Assembly: GCF_002079055.1 (NCBI RefSeq)
Contig: NC_047498.1
Coordinates: forward strand, 585,299-649,298
DNA: 64,000 bases
Reading direction: 5' to 3'
Source of the DNA: Saccharomyces paradoxus
Taxonomy: Eukaryota > Ascomycota > Saccharomycetes > Saccharomycetales > Saccharomycetaceae
The position numbers and the translations under genes are program-made. Position 1 is the first letter of the stretch; the number at the start of each line of letters is the position of its first letter. Under the pieces are notes generated by a model that saw only the letters and a list, made by a program, of their open reading frames with translations, ran no database searches and was not told the origin of the DNA. Positions 22,618 to 32,616 of this stretch are shown in pieces.

Positions 22618-24327
22618 ATGATGACTAAAGCTTTTTTTAACAAACTGCCGTTTGAGGTATTCCGTCGGTATGTAAGTACAGGTAAGAGCATCCCTCAAAG
22701 AAGCCCCAGTACAAGGAGAGCCCTTTTGGTGGGTGGCTCTATCACAACAGCAATAGTTCTGTACAATTTCAATGGTACTTTCCATGATTCTGTCAAGCAT
22801 ACAGCGTTGACGGCTAAAAGGGTCGCCGTCGTCACACAAGCTACCACTCGTTGCTTCTATCATTACAAGAGGGCTCTGAACAAAAGTTACGAGAGCAAAA
22901 ATGAACGCGAAGTTGCCTTAAACAAATGTCATAAGATGTGTGCCTTGATTACGTTGCATGCGCTACGATCGAACGGTGGAATATATATCAAATTAGGCCA
23001 GCACATTGGGGCAATGACCTACATGCTGCCTAAAGAATGGACGGATACAATGATACCATTGCAGGACCACTGTCCCGAATCCACTTATGAAGAAATTGAT
23101 GAGTTATTTAAGGAAGATCTAGGCACTAGTATTGAAGATATGTTTTGGGAATTCAACAAAACCCCGATAGGTGTAGCTTCATTGGCACAGGTTCATGTAG
23201 CCAAACTAAAAAGTAGCGACGGTAAAGGTTCTAGCGTAGCTGTCAAATGCCAGCATCCATCGTTAAAGGAGTTCATACCATTGGATGTTATGTTGACAAG
23301 AACGGTGTTTGAATTGTTGGACGTCTTTTTCCCGGACTATCCGCTAACGTGGCTTGGTGATGAGCTTCAGTCATCGATCTACGTGGAACTGAATTTTACT
23401 AAAGAAGCTGAAAATGCAGAAAAAACTCGTAAGTATTTCAGTAAGTTCAAGAAGCAGACAGCATTGAAAATACCCAAGGTCATTGAAAGCCACAAAAGGA
23501 TTTTGATCATGGAATATGTTGGAGGCAAAAGATTAGATGATTTAGAGTACATTGATAGTCATGGTATCTCACGCAGTGAAGTATCGAGTTGCCTCTCTCA
23601 TATTTTTAACAATATGATCTTTACACCCAATGTGGGTATTCATTGTGATCCTCATGGAGGAAATCTTGCTATACGATCCGTTAAGCCCGCTAAAGATAAT
23701 GGATACCATAATTTTGAAATCGTTTTATTTGACCACGGACTCTATAGATATCCCAGCACGAGGACAAGAAGACTTTATGCCAAATTCTGGTTGTCGCTAC
23801 TGTTCGACAAGGACCAGAAGAAGATGAAAAAATATGCCAAGGGATTCGCCAACATCACCGACGAGCAGTTTCCCCTTTTAGCGGCTGCAATCACGGGGCG
23901 TAGCATAGATGCTGCATTGAATTACGACATTTCGACGAGTCGAACACAGGAAGAAATGGACGTCATGGCAGATGGGATTCTGGAGGGAACATTGCTGAGT
24001 GATTTGATGAGCATTTTGTCAAGAATCCCCCGTGTAGTGCTGTTGATCTTGAAGACCAACGATCTGACCAGACATCTTGATGAATGTTTACAGAATCCAC
24101 TTGGCCCAGAGAGGACGTTCCTGATCATGACGCAATACTGCGCCAAGACAGTCTACGATGAAAAAGTGGAAAAGATTAATCTAGAGTATGGGAGATGGTC
24201 TATCAAATGGATGTGGGAGAACTTCACGAACTGGATAGTCTATGAGAGGCGTATTAATCAATTGTATTTTTATGATTTTGTGTTATGGTGGAAAAAAATT
24301 ATCCCGAAGACTTGGTTGTCATCTTGA
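22618..24327 (+). CDS. MCP2: Mcp2, mitochondrial ABC1/UbiB-family atypical kinase
   Basis: The 569-residue protein matches YLR253W. A basic N-terminal presequence (about 1-35) is followed by a hydrophobic stretch (LLVGGSITTAIVLYN). The ABC1/ADCK domain then has the KxGQ motif (YIKLGQHIGAM, near residue 124), the ATP lysine in VAVKCQHP (near 205), and late motifs HCDPHGGNLAIR and VLFDHGL as the catalytic and metal-binding steps. It belongs to the UbiB group but is distinct from Coq8. It sits in the mitochondrial inner membrane and influences lipid homeostasis, where it was found as a suppressor of ERMES defects (family knowledge). The gene is tail-to-tail with NDL1, 65 bp apart. Confidence 0.95.
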   Translation: MMTKAFFNKLPFEVFRRYVSTGKSIPQRSPSTRRALLVGGSITTAIVLYNFNGTFHDSVKHTALTAKRVAVVTQATTRCFYHYKRALNKSYESKNEREVALNKCHKMCALITLHALRSNGGIYIKLGQHIGAMTYMLPKEWTDTMIPLQDHCPESTYEEIDELFKEDLGTSIEDMFWEFNKTPIGVASLAQVHVAKLKSSDGKGSSVAVKCQHPSLKEFIPLDVMLTRTVFELLDVFFPDYPLTWLGDELQSSIYVELNFTKEAENAEKTRKYFSKFKKQTALKIPKVIESHKRILIMEYVGGKRLDDLEYIDSHGISRSEVSSCLSHIFNNMIFTPNVGIHCDPHGGNLAIRSVKPAKDNGYHNFEIVLFDHGLYRYPSTRTRRLYAKFWLSLLFDKDQKKMKKYAKGFANITDEQFPLLAAAITGRSIDAALNYDISTSRTQEEMDVMADGILEGTLLSDLMSILSRIPRVVLLILKTNDLTRHLDECLQNPLGPERTFLIMTQYCAKTVYDEKVEKINLEYGRWSIKWMWENFTNWIVYERRINQLYFYDFVLWWKKIIPKTWLSS

Positions 24328-24392
24328 ACCGTCTGCGTTCTTCCTACTTGTAAATATATACGTATAATTATATCTACACAATTGTATATGTG

Positions 24393-24965
24393 TTATTGAA
24401 CGGAAGACGTTGTTGCTATCACGGTGGATTGTGTGATCTGGGTATTTGGAATATTACAGTGATTTCTAGCGGTATTGTTAGTTTTTGTCATGTTCTGCAG
24501 GTATAAGGTTGAACATGTGGTGGAGACTTTGATAGTATCCTTGTACAACTTCATCTTTTTATTTTGACTGGGTAACGGCCTATTGTTTCTTCTAGTCTCT
24601 CCACTAGTGGCTTCTTCTTTGTTGACTTTCAGCCTCTGCAACGCGTCTTTGGTGTCGAGTAACTCGTGTTCCAGCAGAACGTTGCGTTCCAGTCGTCGGT
24701 CGCTCTCCAATTGTAATGTTTCTATCTTATTCCTTAGTTGGATATTTTCATTTTCCAACTCATCAACCTGTATTTCTAACTCCGTTATTTGTTTCTTGTT
24801 GCACCTGTTTTGTTGTTGGCTCTCAAGAAGATCGCTTTTTAAGTTAGAGATGACTTGTTCTAAGTCGTTTTCATACTCCTTGGTGGCACTTTCAAGCTCG
24901 CTCAATTGAGTCTCCAGCGAGGAGATTATTTGTAAAGCTGTTTCCAAATCCAAATTCGGCACCAT
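24393..24965 (-). CDS. NDL1: Ndl1, NudE-like dynein-pathway protein
   Basis: The ATG at 24965 gives a 190-residue protein (S. cerevisiae Ndl1, YLR254C, 189). The frame continues 7 codons upstream only from GTG, so 24965 is preferred. Residues about 7-110 are a continuous heptad-rich coiled coil (ISSLETQLSELESATKEYE and onward), the NudE/Ndel1 hallmark. The C-terminus is Ser/Thr-rich and basic. With Pac1/LIS1 it targets cytoplasmic dynein to microtubule plus ends for nuclear migration (family knowledge). Confidence 0.93.
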   Translation of the reverse strand: MVPNLDLETALQIISSLETQLSELESATKEYENDLEQVISNLKSDLLESQQQNRCNKKQITELEIQVDELENENIQLRNKIETLQLESDRRLERNVLLEHELLDTKDALQRLKVNKEEATSGETRRNNRPLPSQNKKMKLYKDTIKVSTTCSTLYLQNMTKTNNTARNHCNIPNTQITQSTVIATTSSVQ

Positions 24966-25725
24966 AGAAAGTTGCGATTGTTGCACGTACCTGCCTTTTG
25001 ATTGTTCTACTCAAATTCGCGAGTATTGTTCTCTTCGCCGTTGGTAGTATGCTGTAGTCTTAATATCCCTCTTTTTCATTGTTAATTATGAAAACCTTCC
25101 TTTCTAATGTTATTAAATTTCCCGATTCTGCAAATTAATTGATTTTCGACGTTACAAATGATATAAAGAAAAGTCAGCTCGCTATTGTTTTCATATAAAG
25201 TGAAAGAAGAAAAAAAGGAAAAAGAATGCAAGATCCGATAAGAGGAAACCTTTTTGCGGCTTTACTGCGTTAAAAATAAGGTTATTGATATGGGGGAATG
25301 GTTCGCGTACTTTGTTGAGCTACAGTATAATAGCCAATATCTAAAATTTTTTTTCCTTGTTACCCTTATTGAAGCAGCGATGAATGCTTCTGTCCCTTAA
25401 TAAAACCATCGCAAGAAATCCTAGGCCCGTACGCCCAGTCAGCATCTGTAAATGTTCTCTTCCATGGATAGACGATGATAGCAAAATGCGATCGTGGCGG
25501 AGCCACATTCAAGAAAAAAAATTCGTGGAGAATCGATAAACACAGAAATCGTACTTCAAACCGATTAGCAAGCCTTCAAGCATAGAACATCCCGTCCTAA
25601 CATCTTACGGAAGCTACAACCGTTTCTCTAGCTCCCGCGTGAGTAGGGCCTCACAAGGCAAGACACTGTAAAAAAACATAAGAATAACTCGTCCGCCGTA
25701 TCTTAAATTTCGTGTGTCCTTTCGA

Positions 25726-25741
25726 TCTCTCTCTCTCTCTT
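25726..25741 (+). repeat. (CT)n microsatellite in the HAP1 upstream region
   Basis: An uninterrupted run of about eight CT units begins at about 25726. It is non-coding and lies about 620 bp upstream of the HAP1 ATG. Confidence 0.85.
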
Positions 25742-25845
25742 CCTCTTATCTCAACAACCGACAAGCGCATGGACAGAGCTCAGTAGTGGCAGTAGTACGG
25801 CTGAACGACTGCACCTGTCTGGCTTGCCCCTTTTTGTTGAGTGGG

Positions 25846-25853
25846 CCGGGTAA
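25846..25853 (-). promoter_or_regulatory. Reb1-type site in the HAP1 promoter
   Basis: CCGGGTAA reads TTACCCGG on the minus strand, the Reb1 general regulatory factor consensus. It is about 510 bp upstream of the HAP1 ATG and would position a nucleosome-free region. Binding is inferred. Confidence 0.55.
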
Positions 25854-26365
25854 CGATGCACATTCCTAAACGATGCAATGCTCGTTCCACCCACACCCAT
25901 TCATCCGCCGGGCGAAATCCACCCTCGCGGTCTCGTTTAGAATACCAGGCAACGGCACCAGCAACGGCCCCGGTAACTCGATCGCGCTCATATATATCGG
26001 ATATACTCTTGAGGCACAACTTTTTTCGGTTTTCGGTTTTTTCTATTATTCTTCGAGATGCAAAGCACACATTTGAGACTCACAGCCCAAGATACCGCAA
26101 GCATACAGACGCTATTGTTCTCCTCAAAGAATAGGTTCCTGCAGTGCTCTTTTAAGGTTTGACGATATTGAACAATATTATATCAAATTTTCATCCCATC
26201 GAACCTCATTCCATCAGGTTCGTTTTATCAAAGCATCTTGTTTTGTTTTCGCAGAAAATCTTCTTCCCTTTCAGTTTGGCCTTTTAGTTTTTCTCCAGTC
26301 GCAGGCAAGAAGGTAACGAAATAGAAGAAAAAGAAAAGAAAAAAAAAAGGGAAACAATAGGTTAG

Positions 26366-26893
26366 ATGTCGAATACCCCTTATAATTCATCTGTGCCTTC
26401 CATTGCATCCATGACCCAGTCTTCTGTCTCAAGAAGTCCCAACATGCACACAGTAACTACCCCCGGTACCAATACCAGCTCTAACTCTCCACCCTTACAC
26501 ATGTCTTCAGATTCCTCCAAGATCAAAAGGAAGCGTAACAGAATTCCGCTCAGTTGTACCATCTGTCGGAAAAGAAAAGTTAAGTGTGATAAGTTTAGGC
26601 CTCATTGCCAGCAGTGTACTAAAACTGGGGTGGCCCATCTCTGCCATTACATGGAACAGACTTGGGCTGAAGAGGCAGAGAAGGAATTGTTGAAGGACAA
26701 CGAATTAAAAAAACTGAGGGAACGTGTAAAATCTTTAGAGAAGACTCTTTCTAAAGTGCACTCTTCCCCTTCTTCTAACTCTTTAAAGAGCTACAACACT
26801 CCCGAGAGCAGCAACCTGTTTATGGGTAGTGATGAACACTCCACCCTTGTTAGCGCAAATACAGGGTCCGCTTCCTCCGCCTCGCATATGCAA

Positions 26894-26926
<33 letters not shown>

Positions 26927-29900
26927 GACTTTTCCAAAAATACGAACGCCAATGCAAATTCTTCATCCCTTTCCATCTCAAATAAATACGATAACGATGA
27001 GTTGGACTTAACCAAGGACTTTGATCTTTTACATATTAAGAGTAATGGTACCATCCACTTGGGTGCCACTCACTGGTTGTCTATCATGAAAGGTGACCCG
27101 TACCTAAAACTTTTGTGGGGTCATATCTTTGCAATGAGGGAAAAGTTAAATGAATGGTACTACCAAAAAAATTCGTACTCTAAGCTTAAGTCAAGCAAAT
27201 GTCCCGTAAATCATGCGCAAGCACCTCCTTCTGTTGCTGCCGCCGCCAATAGAAAATGCCCTGTCGATCATGCCGCGTTTGCATCCGGAATGGTCGCCCC
27301 AAAGGAGGAGACTCCTCTTCCAAGGAAATGTCCCGTTGACCACACTATGTTTTCCTCGGGAATGATTCCTCCCAGAGAGGATACTTCCTCCCAGAAGAGG
27401 TGTCCCGTTGACCACACCATGTATTCTGCAGGAATGATGCCGTCCAAGGAAGAGACACTTTCCCCATTTTCTGCCAAACCTATGATAGACCTCAATAAGC
27501 ATACAATGAATCCGCCTCAGTCAAAGTGTCCTGTGGACCATAGAAACTACATGAAGGAATTCCCCTCTGATATGATGAATTCTTCTCCCAACCCCGCTGG
27601 TCGTTGCCCCATTGACCATTCAAGTATGAAAAATACCACTGCCTTGCCAGCCTCTGCTCACAATACTATTCCACACCATCAACAACAATCAGGGCCTCAT
27701 TCTCGTTCGCATCCTTTACAGAACAGAAAACAGGATACCTACATGACAGAATCCGAAGTCCTCGCAATACTTTGTGAGATGTTGCCGCCCAAGCGCGTCA
27801 TCGCACTATTCATCGAGAAATTCTTCAAACATTTATACCCTGCCATTCCAATCTTAGATGAACAGAATTTCAAAAATCACGTGAATCAAATGCTTTCGCT
27901 ATCATCGATGAACCCCGCTGTCAACAACTTCGGCATGGGCATGCCATCCTCGTCTTCATTGGAGAACCAACCCATAACACAAATCAACCTTCCAAAACTT
28001 TCCGATTCTTGTAATTTAGGTATTTTGATAATAATCTTGAGACTGACATGGCTATCCATACCCTCCAACTCCTGCGAAGTCGACCTGGGAGAAGAAAGTG
28101 GCTCATTCTTAGTACCTAATGAGTCGAGCAATATGTCTGCATCTGCATTGACCTCAATGGCTAAGGAGGAATCCCTTCTGCTAAAACATGAAACACCGGT
28201 CGAGGCACTGGAACTTTGTCAAAAATACTTAATTAAATTTGATGAGCTTTCTAGTATTTCCAATAACAACGTTAATTTAACCACAGTGCAATTTGCCATT
28301 TTTTACAACTTTTATATGAAAAGTGCCTCCAACGATTTGACTACTTTGACAAATACCAACAACACTGGTATGGCCAACCCTGGCCATGATTCCGAGTCGC
28401 ATCAGATCCTTTTGTCCAATATTACTCAAATGGCCTTTAGTTGTGGGTTACACAGAGACCCTGATAATTTTCCTCAATTAAACGCCACCATTCCAGCAAC
28501 TACTCAGGAGGTGTCCAACAACGGCAACAAAAAGGCAAACCCTAGCACCAATGCAAATTCAAATAACAGCATGTCTGCTAACACTACCAATAGCAGTAGC
28601 AGATCCGGAAGCGCTGATTCAAGAAGCGGATCAAACCCCGTAAACAAGAAGGAAAACCAGGTTAGTATTGAAAGATTTAAACACACCTGGAGAAAAATTT
28701 GGTATTACATTGTTAGCATGGACGTTAACCAATCTCTTTCCTTGGGAAGTCCTCGACTACTAAGAAATTTGAGAGACTTTAGCGATACGAAGCTACCAAG
28801 TGCTTCAAGAATTGATTATGTTCGCGACATCAAGGAGCTAATCATTGTCAAGAATTTTACTCTTTTTTTCCAGATTGATCTATGTATTATTGCTGTATTA
28901 AATCACATTTTGAATGTTTCTTTGGCAAGAAGTGTGAGAAAATTCGAATTAGATTCATTGATTAATTTGTTGAAAAATTTGACCTATGGTACCGAGAACG
29001 TCAATGATGTAGTGAGCTCTTTGATCAATAAAGGGTTATTACCTACTTCAGAAGGTGGTTCTGTAGATTCAAATAACGATGAAATTTATGGTCTACCGAA
29101 ACTACCCGATATTCTAAACCATGGTCAACATAACCAAAACTTGTACGCTGATGGTAGAGCCGCCTCTAGTAGTGATATAGATAAGAAATTGGATTTGCCT
29201 CATGAATCTACAACGAGAGCTCTATTTTTTTCCAAGCATATGACAATTAGAATGCTGCTATACTTATTGAACTACATTTTGTTTACTCATTATGAACCAA
29301 TGGGGAGCGAAGATCCTGGTACTAATATTTTAGCCAAGGAATACGCCCAAGAGGCATTAAACTTTGCCATGGACGGATACAGGAACTGTATGATTTTCTT
29401 TAATAATATCAGAAATACTAATTCACTATTCGATTATATGAATGTTATCCTATCTTACCCTTGTTTGGATATTGGTCACCGTTCTTTACAATTCATCGTT
29501 TGTTTGATCTTAAGAGCTAAATGTGGCCCATTGACTGGTATGCGTGAATCGTCAATTATTACTAACGGTACATCAAGCGGATTTAATAGTTCAGTAGAAG
29601 ATGAGGACGTTAAGGTTAAACAAGAATCCTCTGATGAATTGAAAAAAGACGATTTTATGAAAGACGTCAACTTAGATTCAGGTGATTCGTTAGCAGAAAT
29701 CCTCATGTCAAGAATGCTGCTGTTTCAAAAATTAACGAAACAACTATCAAAGAAATATAATTACGCCATTCGTATGAATAAGTCTACTGGATTTTTTGTA
29801 TCTTTACTAGATACTCCTTCAAAGAAATCAGACTCGAAATCGGGTAGTTCATTCATGTTGGGTAATTGGAAACATCCAAAGGTTTCAAATATGAGCGGAT

Positions 29901-30805
29901 TTCTTGCTGGCGACAAAGATCAACTGCAGAGATGTCCCGTATACCAAGATGCGCTGGGGTTCGTTAGCCCGACTGGTGCTAATGAAGGTTCTGCTCCAAT
30001 GCAAGGCTTGGCCTTACAGGGCTCCACTGCTAGGATGGGAGGGACTCAGTTACCACCAATTAGATCATACAAGCCTATCACGTACACCAGTAGTAATCTA
30101 CGTCGTATGAATGAAGCGGGCGAGGCAGAAGCCAAGAGAAGAAGATTTAATGATAGTTATGTTGATAACAACAACAGCGATATACCTAGAGGAATCAGTC
30201 CAAAACCTTCAAATGGGCTATCATCGGTGCAGCCACTTTTGTCATCATTTTCCATGAACCAGCTAAACGGAAATACCATTCCAACAGTACCATCATTAAC
30301 CAACATTACTTCGCAAATGGGTGCTTTACCATCTTTAGATAGGATTACCACTAATCAAATAAATTTGCCAGACCCATCGAGAGATGAAGGATTTGACAAC
30401 TCTATCAAGCAAATGACGCCTATGACAAGTGCATTCATGAATGCTAATACCTCAATTCCAAGCTCGACCATGAATGGAAATATGAACATGAATGGAGCTG
30501 GAACTGCGAATACAGATACAAGTGCCAACGGCAGTGCTTTATCGACACTGACAAGTCCACAGGGTTCAGATTTAGCATCCAATTCTGCTACCCAGTATAA
30601 ACCTGACTTAGAAGATTTTTTGATGCAAAATTCTAACTTTAACGGGTTAATGATAAATCCGTCGAGTTTGGTAGAAGTTGTTGGTGGATACAATGATCCT
30701 AATAACCTTGGGAGAAATGACGCGGTTGATTTTCTACCCGTTGATAATGTTGAAATTGATGGATTAGTTGATTTTTATAGAGCAGATTTTCCAATATGGG
30801 AGTGA
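26366..30805 (+). CDS. HAP1: Hap1, heme-responsive zinc-cluster transcription factor (intact)
   Basis: The 1479-residue protein activates respiratory and sterol genes when heme signals oxygen. The Zn2Cys6 cluster has C64, C67, C74, C81, C84 and C93, followed by a basic linker and coiled-coil dimerisation segment (about 100-130). A run of 12 glutamines lies at about 176-187. Six heme-responsive motifs of type (K/R)CP(V/I)(D/N)H lie between about 278 and 418, and a seventh, RCPVYQ, near 1189. The C-terminus is the acidic activation domain ending PVDNVEIDGLVDFYRADFPIWE-like, in two halves. Unlike strain S288c, no Ty1 interrupts the 3' end, so it should be fully active. The ATG follows an A-rich leader. 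Confidence 0.97.
26891..26926 (+). repeat. CAG/CAA repeat encoding polyglutamine in HAP1
   Basis: Thirty-six bases of CAG with two interspersed CAA units and CAA at each edge encode 12 glutamines. Such tracts are length-variable between Saccharomyces strains and species. Confidence 0.9.
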
Positions 30806-30946
30806 TGCGGTTTGTTTATATATAAATAGAAAAGGACAGATTATTATTACTTTTCATTATTCATACATAGATATTTTCTTTTTATCTCGGACTTGCACTG
30901 ACCAAATAGTAATCAAAGTTGAAGGAAATTGCAAAAAAATAAACTT

Positions 30947-31019
30947 TGGACGAGTCCGGAATCGAACCGGAGACCTCTCCCATGCTAAGGGAGCGCGCTA
31001 CCGACTACGCCACACGCCC
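30947..31019 (-). tRNA. tA(AGC): tRNA-Ala(AGC)
   Basis: On the minus strand the 73-nt gene begins GGGCGTGTGGCG and ends ACTCGTCCA, the classic yeast tRNA-Ala. The anticodon loop reads TTAGCAT between CTCCC/GGGAG stems, giving AGC, read as IGC after editing. The T-arm has GGTTCGATTCC (B box). No intron is present. The T7 run on the minus strand at 30933-30939 is the terminator. A Ty3 LTR lies directly upstream of it. Confidence 0.98.
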
Positions 31020-31032
31020 AGTTATATTATAC

Positions 31033-31375
31033 TGTTGTATTACGGGCTCGAGTAATACCGGATGTCTTGACAATCCTAAAGTCGTTTAGGAGAGTAACTT
31101 GTTGTCAGACTTATTATTATCGTGATTCACAGAATGTTACTTATCCTATATAATCTATATAAGATCTGAATCTAACTAAAGGGTGGAAGCGCGGAATCTC
31201 GGATCTAAACTAATTGTTCAGGTATTTATACGTTTGGTTAGTTTGGTTCATCTTAGGCAAGTAGGTTGCCTAGTATACTCAATCTTGTCTATTGTTTCGT
31301 ACGTGTTTCATACATGTTTTATGTCTAGGTTGGTAAATCTAGTAATGCTGAGGTATCTCATCTTGAGATACAACA
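31033..31375 (+). mobile_element. Solo Ty3 (sigma) LTR
   Basis: This 343-bp LTR starts TGTTGTATTACGGGC and ends GAGATACAACA. It is flanked by a perfect 5-bp target duplication, TATAC, at 31028-31032 and 31376-31380, so it is a clean solo LTR left by recombination between the two ends of one Ty3 insertion. It sits 13 bp upstream of the mature 5' end of tRNA-Ala, as expected for TFIIIB-guided Ty3 integration. The preserved duplication suggests a fairly recent event relative to the copy at 7792. Confidence 0.95.
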
Positions 31376-32616
31376 TATACTGATGTCGTATCTCTGTGTT
31401 CTATATGTCTTGTAATGTCGAATATCCATGCATTGAGACATTTCTCTCAGAACCGTCTTCTCATCATGCGAAGCTAAGATTTTGAACATGGTTATAGTAA
31501 AAACGGGTTTACCTAGTTAAAAAAATGAGCCCAAATCGTCAAGGTCCTAATCACCTCTCTCTAGCTGCTCACATGTTTTTAAACAAAACAAGAATTCTTG
31601 CAGTTGCCATATTGAGAGCGGTTCATTGTTTTAGGAACGTGATTTTATAATTTAGTCTCATTAGCGTACTGTCGCTTCTTCAATTTTTTTTTTTTCATTT
31701 CTGGATGGTAATTATATTAGACATAAAGAAGCCGCCAATGCTAGAATGTATATCTTGGATCAAGAAGACCACTTGGATAACTTAAAGGCTCTAGAGAAAG
31801 AACCGCTCAATTAGTCCGAATATACAAAATAGAGATATCGCGCTACATATTATCAAAGTTTAGCATACTTGAAAATGTGGTGTAAACAATGATGTGTTGT
31901 ATTCGGTCTTTTTTTCCCGCCTGCAGATTGTCATATTTGTTTTTTTCCGTGTAGCTACAATTATCTTCGTTTTGATGCCTGTCCTGTCTGTGAGGCCGAT
32001 TCCATGGCACTTTGGTCAGATACCGTAAAGGGTCTTCTTCGTTAATACGGCACTGCAAGGCGATATCTATCTCTGCGGTTACGATTGATAGATAGGTACT
32101 TATCAGTTATCACTAGAGACGAAATGTTTACGTTTTGAAAGCTCGACAGCGGGGGTTCCTAACGGACGTCGGCCTAGACCTTACCTTGCGAGAAATTTTT
32201 AGTTCATATCCAGGGGATGGTGAATGGTTGGATCTGACGAAGCCACGGTAAGGGCAAGGCTTTGCGCATGCACTAGCCACTGTACGTACCATATATAAAT
32301 AGATAATCAAGTGTATAGGAAACCACTTGTTCAAGTTTTTCACTTAGTGTTGCTTCTTTTTTATCATTTGCGTTTGGAAGGATCCCAGCCTTTTGTGATT
32401 CTATTACAGATTTCTTAATTTGTTCATTATCTGCAGTGATAGAAATAGTTTTTTGACTTTCAAAGTATTGGTTAATAAGAGCACTTTTTCCACGTGTTTT
32501 AATCGTTTTTATTTTAACATACATTTTTGAGCTTTACGTTGCACTTGGAAATCATATAATCGTGAGAGATTTAAGTAGAATATCACACATTTCAAGAGAA
32601 AAACGAATACATAGGA
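31376..32616. other. 1.2-kb gap between the Ty3 LTR and the YLR257W ortholog, with short unexplained open frames
   Basis: This gap is long for the region and holds no gene I recognise. A plus-strand frame at 31701-31814 (37 codons to TAG) and another at 31893-32045 (50 codons to TAA, with cysteine pairs CHIC and CPVC) have protein-like composition but no ATG start of their own at the 5' edge. A minus-strand ATG frame lies at 32273-32524. It also contains the YLR257W promoter, including an AGGGG motif near 32211. These could be relics of a lost gene or chance. Confidence 0.45.
32273..32524 (-). CDS. Hypothetical small protein, 83 residues, uncertain
   Basis: An ATG-initiated frame of 83 codons diverges from the YLR257W ortholog, sharing a 92-bp upstream region. 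The first two thirds are Lys/Glu/Gln-rich and helical-looking (for example ITADNEQIKKSVIESQKAG and NDKKEATLSEKLEQV); the last 15 residues are hydrophobic and aromatic. I do not recognise the protein. Composition looks more coding-like than most shadow frames, and no other gene covers this strand or its opposite, so it is not an antisense artefact. It could equally be a truncated relic or chance. Confidence 0.3.
   Translation of the reverse strand: MYVKIKTIKTRGKSALINQYFESQKTISITADNEQIKKSVIESQKAGILPNANDKKEATLSEKLEQVVSYTLDYLFIYGTYSG

Larger units (their letters stand above)
24966..26365. promoter_or_regulatory. NDL1-HAP1 divergent intergenic region
   Basis: This 1.4-kb gap is one of the longest in the window and holds the HAP1 promoter and a long 5' leader. 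It contains a CT repeat near 25726-25741, a Reb1-type site at 25846-25853, a GC-rich patch around 25840-25990 and an A/G-rich tract just before the HAP1 ATG. Overlapping short open frames at 25780-26134 on both strands correspond to the position of the dubious YLR255C and are not convincing genes. Confidence 0.6.

Noticed and set aside
25780-26134. Overlapping frames on both strands upstream of HAP1 (position of dubious YLR255C)
   Set aside because: No homologue recognised, frames on both strands in a GC-rich patch, and the region is promoter and leader of HAP1.
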